A stretch of 64,000 nt of DNA from JADMJV01 sp964649085 (GCA_964649085.1 CAZYPN010000012.1:62001-126000), one strand, 5' to 3'; counted from the stretch's first letter, positions 49,425-58,563 are shown. The notes: a model not told the origin generated them from the letters alone. Made by a program: numbers and translations.

Positions 49425-51988
49425 ACTGCACCTCCTTCCGTCGCCGAAATTTCCTCCCCCAGGCGGACTTTCCTGGCTTTCTCTTCGAGCCGTTTCAGGA
49501 TGCGCTCGGCCAAAAATTGCCAGCGCGGGGGCACCAGCCAGCAGCAGTCGCGCGGGCCTGGGGGCACGGGTTGCTGCATCCACAAGCGAAGCTGCCCGTT
49601 GAGCAGCAAGTGGTTCACATAGCGCAAGTCGCGCCAGGTGCCGTCGCCATCCTGAAATAGAAGCTGCTGAGAGAGCGGCACATGTTGCCAGTCGGGCTCT
49701 TCGACCATTTGATAAGCCAGCAAGCTCCAGAGGGCTCTTTGCAAAGGCTCGCGCTGTCGGGCGGGCAGCTCGCACAGCTGCTCGGCAGTCTGCAACAGAC
49801 GCTGGCTCACGCACTTGCGTACCTGTTGTAGCCATTGCTGCAGCAGCGGGGTCTGCTTGTGCAAATCGGCGGGACGGATATCGAGCGATTCCCCATCGAA
49901 CTGCAACGGACCAAAACCCAGGCGGACCTTTAGAGCATAGGGTTGTTGCTTGATCCCCAGGCGCATCTCGCCGCTCAGTTCGTGATCGAGAGCCAGCAGA
50001 TCGGCGGGGATCCTGAGAATGCCTTGAGTTCTTCGCCAGCTCAGGGGTTCCTCGAGCACGGCTTCGTCCTCATCGTCTGCGTCGGGAACGGCCACGTGCT
50101 GGGCGCCGAAATAACGCTGCAGCGCTGCGCGTTGCCAGGGTTCAAAACGTCCCGCCAGGTCCAGAATCGCCCCGCGATGGTGCAGTTCCTCTTGCAGTTC
50201 CCCGAATCCCCAATTGAAAAGTTCAACAGGCGGCAGGCTGTGGGGGTAGTGCCTACCCAACTCGGCCAGCAAGGCCAGGTAGCTCAGCGTACGCCCCGCC
50301 AGATGGTCCCCTTCGCCGCAGCTCCAGAGTTCACGAAAGAGCTCAAGGATGCTCTCGGTCGACGTATTTGCCCCCAGTCGCAGACCCTCGGGATAATGGG
50401 GGGGGCATGGGTGCCATTTTCCGTCATCACCTCTTCTGGCTGCCGCCACCCCGCTGACAAACGAGGAGCCCCGACGCCAGACCAACTGGAGAAATCCTTC
50501 TGCCTTTCGAAGTTGATGCCAGCACGGGTCTTCGCCATCGGGACAGGTGTGCAGCGGTAGGCCAAGCCATTCTTGCAAGGCCTCGCGCAGTTCGGGGGCG
50601 AGGCGTAGAATGGGTGGCATTTCCGAATGTGGCAGAGGGTCCAGGTCGCGAAAACGATGATTTCTCACCAATACTCGACCCCAGGGTTCAGCCCGTCGTC
50701 GGATTTCAGAGGCCGAAGCAAAGCGCAACTTTCCTTCCTCGGTCCAGTTGGAAAGTAGCGGAAAGTCTTGCCAGCGTTCCATTCCCAGGCTGCTGTGCTC
50801 CAGGTGGCGCAGCAGCTGGAAGCGTACCACTTCCTCGGCCTCGGGTGGCCAATTACGAGCCAGCAACGGCAACAGGCGGGAAATAAACAAGGTGTGGAGT
50901 TCGGACGGCAGCGGTGCTGAACTACGATAGTAGAAGTGGCTCGGCGTTGGCCAGCCGGGATGCCTTTCCAGATTTTCTACCAGCTGGCTCAACACACGCT
51001 GTAGAACCCGCTGTCGGGCTTCGCTGTGGACCAGTGTGCTCAGGGAAAGGTCGGGTTCCAGTGTGTGGCTATTGAGGTATAGGGCCAGTCCGGGTAGAAA
51101 TCCGCGCAGTTTCTGTTCGCCAAAGGCCAGCCCGTACAGATGCCAGAAGATCGTGGTGGACCTCCGTGACCCCGCGGTGAAGTAGGCGAACCCCGCGGCG
51201 TCTTCGAGCGCTGGGGTCTCGATGGGTGGCTTTTCGAAGCGCACGGGCAGTTGAAGTTCTTCAGGCACACCTGGAATCACAAACGAGCGAGTCTGGGTCA
51301 CCAGGATCTCTCGGGTCAGGCGCTGTTCATTCCAGCGAATGTCAGCGAATTTGCCGGCCAGGGCGGCCTCCTCGGCCCAGCGGTTTTCGGCCGGCGTGGC
51401 AACCGAGTGGAGTTTGTGCCAAAACTTGTCGATCACGCTCTGGTCCAGCCGTAACTTCAGCCGATGCGACATGGGTCCTCGGAAAGCTCGCTGGCACCAT
51501 TGTTCCTGCCCGCGGGTAAAGGTCCATAGGTGGTCTGGGGCCGATGCCCACTGGGCGCGATTCACCGACTGAGCCAGGGCGGTTTGCAGGCCCAACAATA
51601 GCGTGGCCACTCCGGGCTGTCCGCCTCCCCACAGGCGTGGACCGGTGCGCACCTCCTGGTCGAGGGGAACCCCGTCCCAGTCGATCTGCAGCGTTCCGAA
51701 GCCGGCCTTCAGGTAAAACCGCCGGGCCTGCATTTGCAGTGCCGCCAGCAAGAGGGCCACCAGATAACGATCTGGTCGTGACAGGCGAAAGCCCCCCAGT
51801 TTTTGACGAGCGCGCGAGAGATCGAGGGTGAACCGACCCGAGGAGTCCAGCTCTCCCTGGGAGGCAAGGTTCTTGAGGAACTCTTTGACGCCGCTCAAGC
51901 CTCTGGGGTTCGAGTCACACCAGAGGCTACCTGTCGTCGGCAGGGGTTTCCTCGCTCCGGACAAACTTCCGGACATGCCCTCGGTCAT
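49421..51988 (-). CDS. Large protein of unknown function, possibly with a GHKL-like N-terminal domain
   Basis: About 855 residues; start ATG 51988 or 51976 (the latter adjacent to the divergent kinase-GGDEF start), or possibly a later TTG. From residue ~45 the text RFTLDLSRARQKLGGFRLSR then DRYLVALLLAALQM looks like the opening of proteins with a GHKL ATPase-like fold. A weak similarity only, because the N and G boxes are not clear. The rest is helical and Trp/Leu-rich without membrane segments. Its stop overlaps the 30-residue peptide gene. No firm family. Confidence 0.7.
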   Translation of the reverse strand: MTEGMSGSLSGARKPLPTTGSLWCDSNPRGLSGVKEFLKNLASQGELDSSGRFTLDLSRARQKLGGFRLSRPDRYLVALLLAALQMQARRFYLKAGFGTLQIDWDGVPLDQEVRTGPRLWGGGQPGVATLLLGLQTALAQSVNRAQWASAPDHLWTFTRGQEQWCQRAFRGPMSHRLKLRLDQSVIDKFWHKLHSVATPAENRWAEEAALAGKFADIRWNEQRLTREILVTQTRSFVIPGVPEELQLPVRFEKPPIETPALEDAAGFAYFTAGSRRSTTIFWHLYGLAFGEQKLRGFLPGLALYLNSHTLEPDLSLSTLVHSEARQRVLQRVLSQLVENLERHPGWPTPSHFYYRSSAPLPSELHTLFISRLLPLLARNWPPEAEEVVRFQLLRHLEHSSLGMERWQDFPLLSNWTEEGKLRFASASEIRRRAEPWGRVLVRNHRFRDLDPLPHSEMPPILRLAPELREALQEWLGLPLHTCPDGEDPCWHQLRKAEGFLQLVWRRGSSFVSGVAAARRGDDGKWHPCPPHYPEGLRLGANTSTESILELFRELWSCGEGDHLAGRTLSYLALLAELGRHYPHSLPPVELFNWGFGELQEELHHRGAILDLAGRFEPWQRAALQRYFGAQHVAVPDADDEDEAVLEEPLSWRRTQGILRIPADLLALDHELSGEMRLGIKQQPYALKVRLGFGPLQFDGESLDIRPADLHKQTPLLQQWLQQVRKCVSQRLLQTAEQLCELPARQREPLQRALWSLLAYQMVEEPDWQHVPLSQQLLFQDGDGTWRDLRYVNHLLLNGQLRLWMQQPVPPGPRDCCWLVPPRWQFLAERILKRLEEKARKVRLGEEISATEGGAV

Positions 51989-53399
51989 ACTTCTTTTCGG
52001 ACCCCCTGCGGCCGGAAAAAGCTCGCTGGCGCGCGACGTGCTCGGACATTACCGTGCCTTTGGCGAGGCCACGCCGCTGATTTATCTGAGCACCGACCAG
52101 CTCCGCGAGGCGGTCTCGGGTCCGGGCTATCTCGGCTCGATTCGTCCCTCGATCTATCACGGCATACGCAGCATGACCGAGCAGGCCCTGGCTTCTGGCC
52201 ACCACGTTCTGATCGACGGGAACTACCTCGACGCCCGCAATCGGACTCCGCTGCTGCAGTTGTTCAAGCGGCTCAAGGCCAGGGCACTAAAGGTGCTGGT
52301 CACCTGCTCGTTGCCTGGGGCGCTGCGTCGCAATGCGGGCCGGGTGGGGCCAGAAAAGGTTCCCGACGACTACCTCCGCGAGGTCTTCGGCAGGGTGAAG
52401 CGGGTTCGTGCGCTGGCCGATCTGTGCATCGATACCGAAGTCGGTCACCCCGGGGCTGCGCAGCAGATTTTGTCCTGGCTGCTGGAGACTTCTTCCGACC
52501 AGCTCGACCTTTCTCGTTTTCCCGACCCGCTGGAGGACGAGTGGCTGCAGCGCGGTCTCGAGTTGGAGGTGGCCAGCGGAGAAGACATCTGGAAAGCCGG
52601 TAGCATTTCCCAACGGGTGGTCAGAGTGCTGGAGGGCGAACTGGAAGTGGTGCGACAGGTGGCCGGTCAGCCCGAAGTCGTCATCAATCGCCTCCACTCC
52701 GGTGATCTGGCGGGGGAACTCTCTTCTCTCGACGGTAGCCCGCACTCTGCCACCGTGCGGGCCACTCGTCCCAGCCGGGTAGTAGCCCTCGATTCGGTGC
52801 AGTTTCGCGGACTGATGCGTCGTTATCCGGCGCTGCTCGATCGCGTGCTGCAGGGCATGGTCAGCCGCATCCGCTCGCTCAGCGGAGCTGCCAGCGACGC
52901 CTGTGTCGATCTGCTCAGCGGCCTGGGCAACCGGCGAATGCTGGAAGAGCTCTTGCCCGAATTGGAACAGCGCGCATGTCGCGACGGTAGCCCATTGTCG
53001 CTGGCCGTTTTCGATATCGATCGCTTCAAAGGCATCAACGATACCCACGGCCACGAGGTGGGCGACGTTATGATTCGGGCCGTGGCCCAACTGCTCCAAC
53101 AGTCCATCGGCCCTCCCGCTGCCTGCCTGCGCTATGGAGGGGACGAGTTCGTCGTCTTGCTGCCGGGGGTCGAACTTGGCGCCGCTCAGGCCATCCTGCA
53201 GGGCTTCATCGAGCAGGTCCGCGCTCGCTCGTTTGAGGTTTCTGCACAGTTCTACCTGAAAGCGACCATCAGTATGGGATTGGCCAGCTACCCGGAGGGC
53301 ACTGGCGATTGTTCCCAACTCTTCCATCTGGCCGACCAGGCTCTTTATGCCTCTAAGGCGGCCGGCCGCGACCGCCTGAGCATCTGGGGTCAGTGCTGA
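51975..53399 (+). CDS. P-loop kinase (AAA_33) - cNMP-binding - GGDEF fusion
   Basis: 474 residues from ATG 51975. Residues 1-165: an ATP-dependent kinase of AAA_33/zeta-like type with Walker A GPPAAGKSS (9-17), IYLSTDQLREAV and HHVLIDGNYLDARNR. Residues ~190-305: a cyclic-nucleotide-binding beta barrel (VVRVLEGELEVVRQV, SGDLAGELSSLDGSPHSATV) in which the usual Arg of the phosphate cassette (PRxATV) is His. Residues ~315-474: GGDEF domain with the active signature RYGGDEFVVLLPG and no RxxD inhibitory site. It should make cyclic-di-GMP under control of a small ligand. Confidence 0.88.
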   Translation: MPSVILLFGPPAAGKSSLARDVLGHYRAFGEATPLIYLSTDQLREAVSGPGYLGSIRPSIYHGIRSMTEQALASGHHVLIDGNYLDARNRTPLLQLFKRLKARALKVLVTCSLPGALRRNAGRVGPEKVPDDYLREVFGRVKRVRALADLCIDTEVGHPGAAQQILSWLLETSSDQLDLSRFPDPLEDEWLQRGLELEVASGEDIWKAGSISQRVVRVLEGELEVVRQVAGQPEVVINRLHSGDLAGELSSLDGSPHSATVRATRPSRVVALDSVQFRGLMRRYPALLDRVLQGMVSRIRSLSGAASDACVDLLSGLGNRRMLEELLPELEQRACRDGSPLSLAVFDIDRFKGINDTHGHEVGDVMIRAVAQLLQQSIGPPAACLRYGGDEFVVLLPGVELGAAQAILQGFIEQVRARSFEVSAQFYLKATISMGLASYPEGTGDCSQLFHLADQALYASKAAGRDRLSIWGQC

Positions 53400-53443
53400 T
53401 CTGGGTCATAGGCCCGCAGAAACGGAAAGGTTAGGTTCAGAAG

Positions 53444-54292
53444 ATGAAAATCATGCTTCCTCTCGACGGCTCCGAACTCTCGGAGTCGGTATTGCCTTCG
53501 GTGGTGGGTCTGGCCCGGCGTTTGCAGGCAGAGCTACTGCTTGTCAAGATCACCGATCCTTTTGTTGCCATGACGCCCGAAATGCCCAGTCTAGCCCTGC
53601 GCTGGCAGGAACAGGCTGAGGCCGAATCGGCTCGATACCTGGAGCGCCTGGCTGCCAGTCTGTGTGACCTCAAGGTGGAGACGCGGAGCATGTTGGGCGT
53701 GCCTCGTGACGTGCTGCCCGAACTGGCCACAACCAGTGGTTGCCAGCTGATCGCCATGGCTTCCCACGGGCGTACGGGAGTGGCGCGCTGGTTGTTGGGT
53801 AGCGTGGCCGAGCGGGTGCTGCGCCGGGCAACCTGTCCCGTGTTGCTGATGCGACCGGGTGTTGAGCTACCCCAGCAAGGGTTTCGCCGGGTGCTGGTAC
53901 CCGTAGACGGTTCTGCGACGTCGGAGCGAGTTTTGCAAGAGATTCTTCCCTATCTTGCCGAGGAGCCGCAGGTTGTGGTCATGCGAGCCAGTGGGTTGAC
54001 GCTGCAAGAACACGCACAGGTGCTCGACCCGGGGGCTCGCGAGAGTTACCTGCTGGGGCTGGAGGCCTCGCTGGCCGACCTCAAGGTGGAGGGTCTTCAG
54101 TTGGATATCCGGGTGGTCGATAGCGAGGCTCCCGAAGCTATCTTGACGCTGAGCGAAGAGATGAACTGCGATCTGATCGCCATGTCGACGCATGGTCGCA
54201 CCGGTCTGGATCGCTTCCTGTTGGGAAGCGTCACCGAAAAGGTGGCGCGTTACTCCAAGATGGCGGTGCTGGCCTTTCCGGTTTCGCGTTAA
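53444..54292 (+). CDS. Tandem universal stress protein
   Basis: 282 residues with two USP domains. Domain 1 (1-145): MKIMLPLDGSELSESVLPSV, nucleotide loop MASHGRTGVARWLLGSVAER, then CPVLLMRPG. Domain 2 (150-282): RVLVPVDGSATSERVLQEIL, MSTHGRTGLDRFLLGSVTEK, then MAVLAFPV. Both keep G-x2-G-x9-G-(S/T), so ATP binding is expected. Soluble. It sits 44 nt downstream of the GGDEF fusion. Confidence 0.94.
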   Translation: MKIMLPLDGSELSESVLPSVVGLARRLQAELLLVKITDPFVAMTPEMPSLALRWQEQAEAESARYLERLAASLCDLKVETRSMLGVPRDVLPELATTSGCQLIAMASHGRTGVARWLLGSVAERVLRRATCPVLLMRPGVELPQQGFRRVLVPVDGSATSERVLQEILPYLAEEPQVVVMRASGLTLQEHAQVLDPGARESYLLGLEASLADLKVEGLQLDIRVVDSEAPEAILTLSEEMNCDLIAMSTHGRTGLDRFLLGSVTEKVARYSKMAVLAFPVSR

Positions 54293-54312
54293 GACCTCCC
54301 TGGGTCCGGCGG

Positions 54313-54341
54313 TTGACAGGATCGGTTTTTAGGCATACAAG
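54313..54341 (+). promoter_or_regulatory. Probable promoter of the PepSY-TM gene
   Basis: Perfect -35 TTGACA (54313-54318), 17-bp spacer, TACAAG (54336-54341). The GTG start at 54351 is nine bases on, so the leader is at most about 3 nt and no SD is present. Confidence 0.55.
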
Positions 54342-54350
54342 ATAAATCTT

Positions 54351-55481
54351 GTGTTTAGCCTCAACAGTATGCGGGCTCGTTGGCTCTGGCTTCATCGTTG
54401 GCTCGGACTCTTCTTGCTGCTCTTCTGTGTGCCCATCGGTTTGACGGGCAGCATCAACGTTTACCATCGCGAGATCGATCGCTGGCTGTACCCCGCTCTC
54501 TATGAGCCGCGCACCCAGGGTCCGGCCCTGGCTCTGGGCCCTATCCTCCGCAAGGTTCAAGAGCGTGATCCGGGCGCGGTGATTTCGCTGATTTTGCCCG
54601 ACGCCTACTGGCCGGTGTTGCTCATTCACCAGCGCCGTGGGAGCGAGGTCTGGCGCATGGCCTTCGACCCGGCCTCGGGCGAGTTTCTGGCCGAGCGCAA
54701 TCAGAGTCGAGCTCTTTTGCCCACGCTGTATCGACTGCATCAACACCTTCTGCTCAAGCCCTACTGGGGCGAAGAACTGGTGGGCATCGTGGGCATAGCC
54801 CTGAGCATTTCTTGTCTCTCGGGTCTCTGGTTGTGGCGCCCCCAGCCTCGCCACCTTTGGAAGTCTCTTGGAGTTCGCTGGCGCGGCTCGGTGTATCGCT
54901 TCAACTGGGAACTGCACGGCGCTGGCGGTTTTTGGGTCAGCCTGATCATGTTGGGGGTTGCGATCTCTGGTGTCGCGCTCGTCTTTCCCAGCCTGCTGTC
55001 TCCCCTGGCACCTCGGGTCGTGAAGCCCACTTCGGTAGTGGCCCGCGGGCCATTACCCGCGGCCGACCCCGACGCCGTGCTGGGGCGCGTGCGTCAGTTG
55101 CGTCCCGATCTGGTGCCGTTGGTGCTGGTTCTTCCCACGTCGCGACTCAACCTGTGGCGGGTGGCGCTGCGCCCGGCCAGCCACCATGGAACCGTGGGCG
55201 GCATGGAGCAGCTCTGGATCGATCCCTGGACGTTGCAGGTTCAAGAGCACAAGTCACCTCGGGGCAGCGTAGGCGACCTCGCCATGGCCTGGCGCTTTCC
55301 CCTTCACAATGGAAGCTTGTTGGGAGAGGGGGGGCGCTTTCTGGTGTTCCTCTCGGGCCTGGCCTTACCCATGTTGGGCCTGACCGGAGCCTATGTGTGG
55401 AACTATCGACGAGTTCGCCGCCGCCCCCGACGCTCGATTCAGGTTGGGGCCCAGATCAGTTCCGACACACCCACCGAGTAG
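54351..55481 (+). CDS. PepSY-associated transmembrane protein
   Basis: 376 residues from GTG. Four membrane helices: one at the N-terminus (WLGLFLLLFCVPIGLTGSI) after a basic RWLWLHRW, two in the middle (VGIVGIALSISCLSGLWLW; FWVSLIMLGVAISGVALVF), and one at the C-terminus (FLVFLSGLALPMLGLTGAYV). The PepSY_TM family signature includes HRWLG, the second-helix Gly/Ser pattern and the LHGAGGFW motif. These proteins are often tied to iron or heme uptake. It converges on FabH-like synthase with a 43-nt overlap. Confidence 0.87.
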   Translation: MFSLNSMRARWLWLHRWLGLFLLLFCVPIGLTGSINVYHREIDRWLYPALYEPRTQGPALALGPILRKVQERDPGAVISLILPDAYWPVLLIHQRRGSEVWRMAFDPASGEFLAERNQSRALLPTLYRLHQHLLLKPYWGEELVGIVGIALSISCLSGLWLWRPQPRHLWKSLGVRWRGSVYRFNWELHGAGGFWVSLIMLGVAISGVALVFPSLLSPLAPRVVKPTSVVARGPLPAADPDAVLGRVRQLRPDLVPLVLVLPTSRLNLWRVALRPASHHGTVGGMEQLWIDPWTLQVQEHKSPRGSVGDLAMAWRFPLHNGSLLGEGGRFLVFLSGLALPMLGLTGAYVWNYRRVRRRPRRSIQVGAQISSDTPTE

Positions 55482-56503
55482 CCCGTACCGAAGCCCACCA
55501 TGAGCACCCGCTGATCGGGCTGCAATTGGCCGCGCTGAAGCGATTGGCTGATCAGCAGCGGAATGGAGGCACTGCTGGTGTTGCCCAGCTGATCGATATT
55601 GCTCAGAACCCGCTCCTCGGGCACCTGCATCCGTCGGCAGACGGCCTCGACGATGCGTTGATTGGCCTGGTGAAAGGCCACCAACTGGTAGTCTTCCAGG
55701 CGCCGCCCCCGGCGATGCAGTTCCAACTGAATCCGCTCGGGCAGGTCGCTGACCATGTCCTTGAAGACCTGCCTTCCTTGCATCAACACGCGCCAGCTCG
55801 AATGGGGGTCGACACTCAAGTCCAAGTGGTCTCCGTCGACACGAAAGCGATAGGTGGGTCCGGGGGCGTGGGCGATTTGGATCAGGGGGCCTTTGGCGCC
55901 TCGCGTCGACCAGGCCACCTCGCCCACTCCTTCGTCGCGGCTGCGAACCACTACCGTGGCCGCCGCGGCGTCGCCGAAAATCACGCAGGTGGCTCGGTCG
56001 GTGGCGTCGACCACGCGTGTCATGGCTTCGCTGGTCACCAGCAACCCCGCGCTGCCCTCGGGAAATGGAGCCAGCAACGACTGGATCAGGTGGATCCCGG
56101 AAAGAAAGCCGTTACAGCCGGAAGGCAAATCGAAGGCCACCAGATCGTTGCCCAAACCCAGGTCACCCTGGAGCAAGGCCGATTGGGGGGGAACGATACT
56201 GTCGGGGGTTACACTGCTGACTACCACCACCCGGTATTGCTCGAGGTCCACGCCTGCTCGTTGCACCGCTTGGCGGGCCGCGCACAGGGCCATGTCATAG
56301 GCGTTCAAACTCGCGTCCAGAATGCGGCGACTGCGCACGCCGACCCGGTCTACGGCGAAGCTGGGGTCCGGTAGGGCAAAGTCCAGGCCCTGTTCTTGTT
56401 GAAAGTGGGAGAGCGCCTGCCACATGCGCTCATTGCTGACTTCCAGACCGGGGAGGTCGCGCCCCGGCAAGGCTTCCCCGATGCTGACGATTTGTAGGTT
56501 CAC
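55439..56503 (-). CDS. 3-oxoacyl-ACP synthase III-type ketosynthase (FabH/DpsC family)
   Basis: 354 residues from GTG. Catalytic triad: Cys130 in DLPSGCNGFL, His278 in AFHQANQRI, Asn308 in GNTSSASIP. Other marks are GVRSRR at ~55-60 and a C-terminal GFGTGYSVGVSEL. Such enzymes condense acetyl- or acyl-CoA with malonyl-ACP. No acyl carrier protein or fab cluster is nearby, so a role in secondary lipid or signal synthesis is as likely as housekeeping. Confidence 0.9.
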   Translation of the reverse strand: MNLQIVSIGEALPGRDLPGLEVSNERMWQALSHFQQEQGLDFALPDPSFAVDRVGVRSRRILDASLNAYDMALCAARQAVQRAGVDLEQYRVVVVSSVTPDSIVPPQSALLQGDLGLGNDLVAFDLPSGCNGFLSGIHLIQSLLAPFPEGSAGLLVTSEAMTRVVDATDRATCVIFGDAAAATVVVRSRDEGVGEVAWSTRGAKGPLIQIAHAPGPTYRFRVDGDHLDLSVDPHSSWRVLMQGRQVFKDMVSDLPERIQLELHRRGRRLEDYQLVAFHQANQRIVEAVCRRMQVPEERVLSNIDQLGNTSSASIPLLISQSLQRGQLQPDQRVLMVGFGTGYSVGVSELIWAPT

Positions 56504-56621
56504 GATGTACTGCCCTTTGGCATTCCAGGCGGGGGCCCTGCAGCCGGGGAATTTTTCTCTACTTTGTCACCGGTCGGTCCGACGGGGCGACAAGGTTTCC
56601 CCTTGTTGCTGTAGTGGGGCG

Positions 56622-57047
56622 ATGAGTTGTAACGAAGACCGCATCGCTCGAGCGTTTTGCCAGTTGCAGATGCTGCACAAGCGTTCCACCCAGGCGATCG
56701 CCCGCGAATTCGGGCTTACGGTTCAACAGATGACGTTGCTCTGGCACGTCGCCCCCGAAACTTCGCTTTCCATGGGTCAGGTGGCTGAAAAGATGGACTG
56801 CGATCTTGCCAGCATCACGGGCCTGGTCGATAAGCTGGAAGCCAGAAGGTTGCTGCAGCGCATCCGCAGCCAGGACCGTCGGGTCAAGCAGCTGCAACTG
56901 ACCGCCGAGGGGGCTTGTGTACGCGAGGCCGTTATCGAGCGTCTCTATCAGCCACCGAGCTGGGTGTCTTCGTTGAGTCTTGAGGAACGAGAGCAGTTGG
57001 CAGCGCTGCTCGGCAAGTGTCTTGACGGCGTCGAGACTTTAGTCTGA
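56622..57047 (+). CDS. MarR-family transcriptional regulator
   Basis: 141 residues from ATG 56622 (the frame extends upstream without typical residues). The winged helix is clear: LTVQQMTLLWHVAPETS, MGQVAEKMDCDLASITGLVD (recognition helix), LEARRLLQRIRSQDRRVKQL (wing). Three Cys are in the protein (C3, C13, C66 approx). It lies 82 nt upstream of the RND efflux operon and, with the perfect palindrome between them, almost certainly represses that operon in response to a small toxic compound. Confidence 0.93.
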   Translation: MSCNEDRIARAFCQLQMLHKRSTQAIAREFGLTVQQMTLLWHVAPETSLSMGQVAEKMDCDLASITGLVDKLEARRLLQRIRSQDRRVKQLQLTAEGACVREAVIERLYQPPSWVSSLSLEEREQLAALLGKCLDGVETLV

Positions 57048-57079
57048 AGGAAAGCCGGACCAGGCGAGCGATCTCTTGT

Positions 57080-57110
57080 AAATACTTTAACTTGATAAGT
57101 TAAAGTATTT
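57080..57110. promoter_or_regulatory. MarR operator: perfect 14-bp inverted repeat
   Basis: AAATACTTTAACTT, three bases, AAGTTAAAGTATTT, 20 bp before the ATG of the membrane fusion gene. It is an AT-rich, nearly 31-bp symmetric site, as expected for a MarR dimer. No clear -35/-10 pair could be separated from it, so it may overlay the promoter. Confidence 0.85.
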
Positions 57111-57129
57111 TCTGGGGTGGTGAGGTGAG

Positions 57130-58563
57130 ATGAAGGTTCCCCGATCGGTTGCTTCAAGACTGGGCCTGGTTGCCTGCCTGTTGGCTTGTGGTTGCGCGAC
57201 CTCTGCACCCAAAAAACCGGCTGCGGCTGCTGCCGAAGTGGCGGTCGTCGAGGTTCAGCCTCGCGATGTGGCCGTGGCTGGCGAGTGGGTTGGCACCCTG
57301 GATGGCAAGGTCAACGCCCGCATCAAGGCTCAGGTCAGCGGCTACCTGCTGCGCCAGGTCTATCAGGAGGGTGCTGCGGTTCGTAAAGGCCAGCTGCTCT
57401 TCGAACTCGACCCCAGGCCCTTCGAAGCCGCTGTCGCCCAGGCCAGAGGTCAGCTCGCTCAAGCCCGGGGCCAGCTGGGTCAGGCCACCAGTCAGCGCCA
57501 GTCGGCCCTGGCCGGATTGGCCCAGGCCCGCAGCCAGATGCTGCAGGCAAGAGCCAACCTCACCCAGTCTGCGGGTCTGGTTGAACAGGCCGCGGCCAAC
57601 CTGGCTCAGGCCCAGGCCCAACAGAGCAAGACACAGCAGGACGAAGAGCGGCTGACGCCGCTGGCACAAGTAAAAGCCGTCCCTCAGCAGGACCTCGACA
57701 ATGCCCTGATCGCCAATCAGGCTGCCAGGGCCCAGGTACGAGCGGCGGCTGGACTGCTGATCAATGCTAAAGGTCAGCTCGAGGCCGCCAATGCACAGAT
57801 CGACGCCGCCCGCTCCAGTGAGCAGGCGGCCCAAGCTCAACTCGGCAATGCCGAGGCGGCTATCGTTTCGGCCCAGGCCCAGATCCAGTCGGCTCAAGCT
57901 CAGGTGGAACAGGCCGAACTTCAGTTGGGGTTCAGCCGTATCTACGCGCCCATCGACGGCGTGGCCGGTATTGCTCGGGCTCAGGTAGGCGATCTGGTCG
58001 GGCCGCAGGCTGAACCCCTGACGGAGATTTCAAGCATCGACCCCATCCGCGTCAATTTCAACATGAGTGAGTCCGAGTATCTAGAGAGCGTCAAACGCAG
58101 CCCCGCAGCCAGTCGTCGCGAGGAGGTTCTGCGCGGCATGCAGTTCGAACTGGTCCAGTCGGATGGATCGGTCTATCCACGCAAGGGTAGCTTTCTGGCC
58201 GAAGACCGCGAACTGGCTTCGGCTACCGGGGCCCTCAAGCTGAGCCTGGTCTTTCCCAATCCTCAGCGAACGCTGAAGCCCGGGCAGTTTGCCAGGATTC
58301 GGGCTACGCGCTATACCGAGCGCAACGCTTTGCTGGTGCCCCAGCGCGCGGTGATCGAGATGCAGGAGCGTCAGCAGTTGGCGCTGGTCGGCGACGATGG
58401 CAAGGTGGTGATGCAGCCCGTTGTCCTGGGAGAGAGAGTCGGCAGCGACTGGATCGTCAAGGAGGGCCTGCGGGCGGGCCAGCGAGTGATCGTCGAGGGC
58501 ACTCAGAAAGCGATGCCCGGTGCGCCGGTCAAGACCCACCCCTATGAAGGGGGAGCAAAGTAG
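57130..58563 (+). CDS. AcrA/MexA-like membrane fusion lipoprotein
   Basis: 477 residues; SD GAGGTGAG close to the ATG. Lipobox LACGC (residues ~18-22). The alpha hairpin (residues ~90-265) is longer than usual and consists of Ala/Gln-rich repeats (GQLAQARGQLGQATSQRQSA, ANLAQAQAQQSKTQQDEERL, AQIQSAQAQVEQAELQL). Lipoyl halves ARIKAQVSGYLLRQVYQEGA and FSRIYAPIDGVAGIARAQVG, then beta-barrel and membrane-proximal domains. Adaptor of a hydrophobe/amphiphile efflux RND pump. Its stop overlaps the pump start by one base. Confidence 0.93.
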   Translation: MKVPRSVASRLGLVACLLACGCATSAPKKPAAAAAEVAVVEVQPRDVAVAGEWVGTLDGKVNARIKAQVSGYLLRQVYQEGAAVRKGQLLFELDPRPFEAAVAQARGQLAQARGQLGQATSQRQSALAGLAQARSQMLQARANLTQSAGLVEQAAANLAQAQAQQSKTQQDEERLTPLAQVKAVPQQDLDNALIANQAARAQVRAAAGLLINAKGQLEAANAQIDAARSSEQAAQAQLGNAEAAIVSAQAQIQSAQAQVEQAELQLGFSRIYAPIDGVAGIARAQVGDLVGPQAEPLTEISSIDPIRVNFNMSESEYLESVKRSPAASRREEVLRGMQFELVQSDGSVYPRKGSFLAEDRELASATGALKLSLVFPNPQRTLKPGQFARIRATRYTERNALLVPQRAVIEMQERQQLALVGDDGKVVMQPVVLGERVGSDWIVKEGLRAGQRVIVEGTQKAMPGAPVKTHPYEGGAK

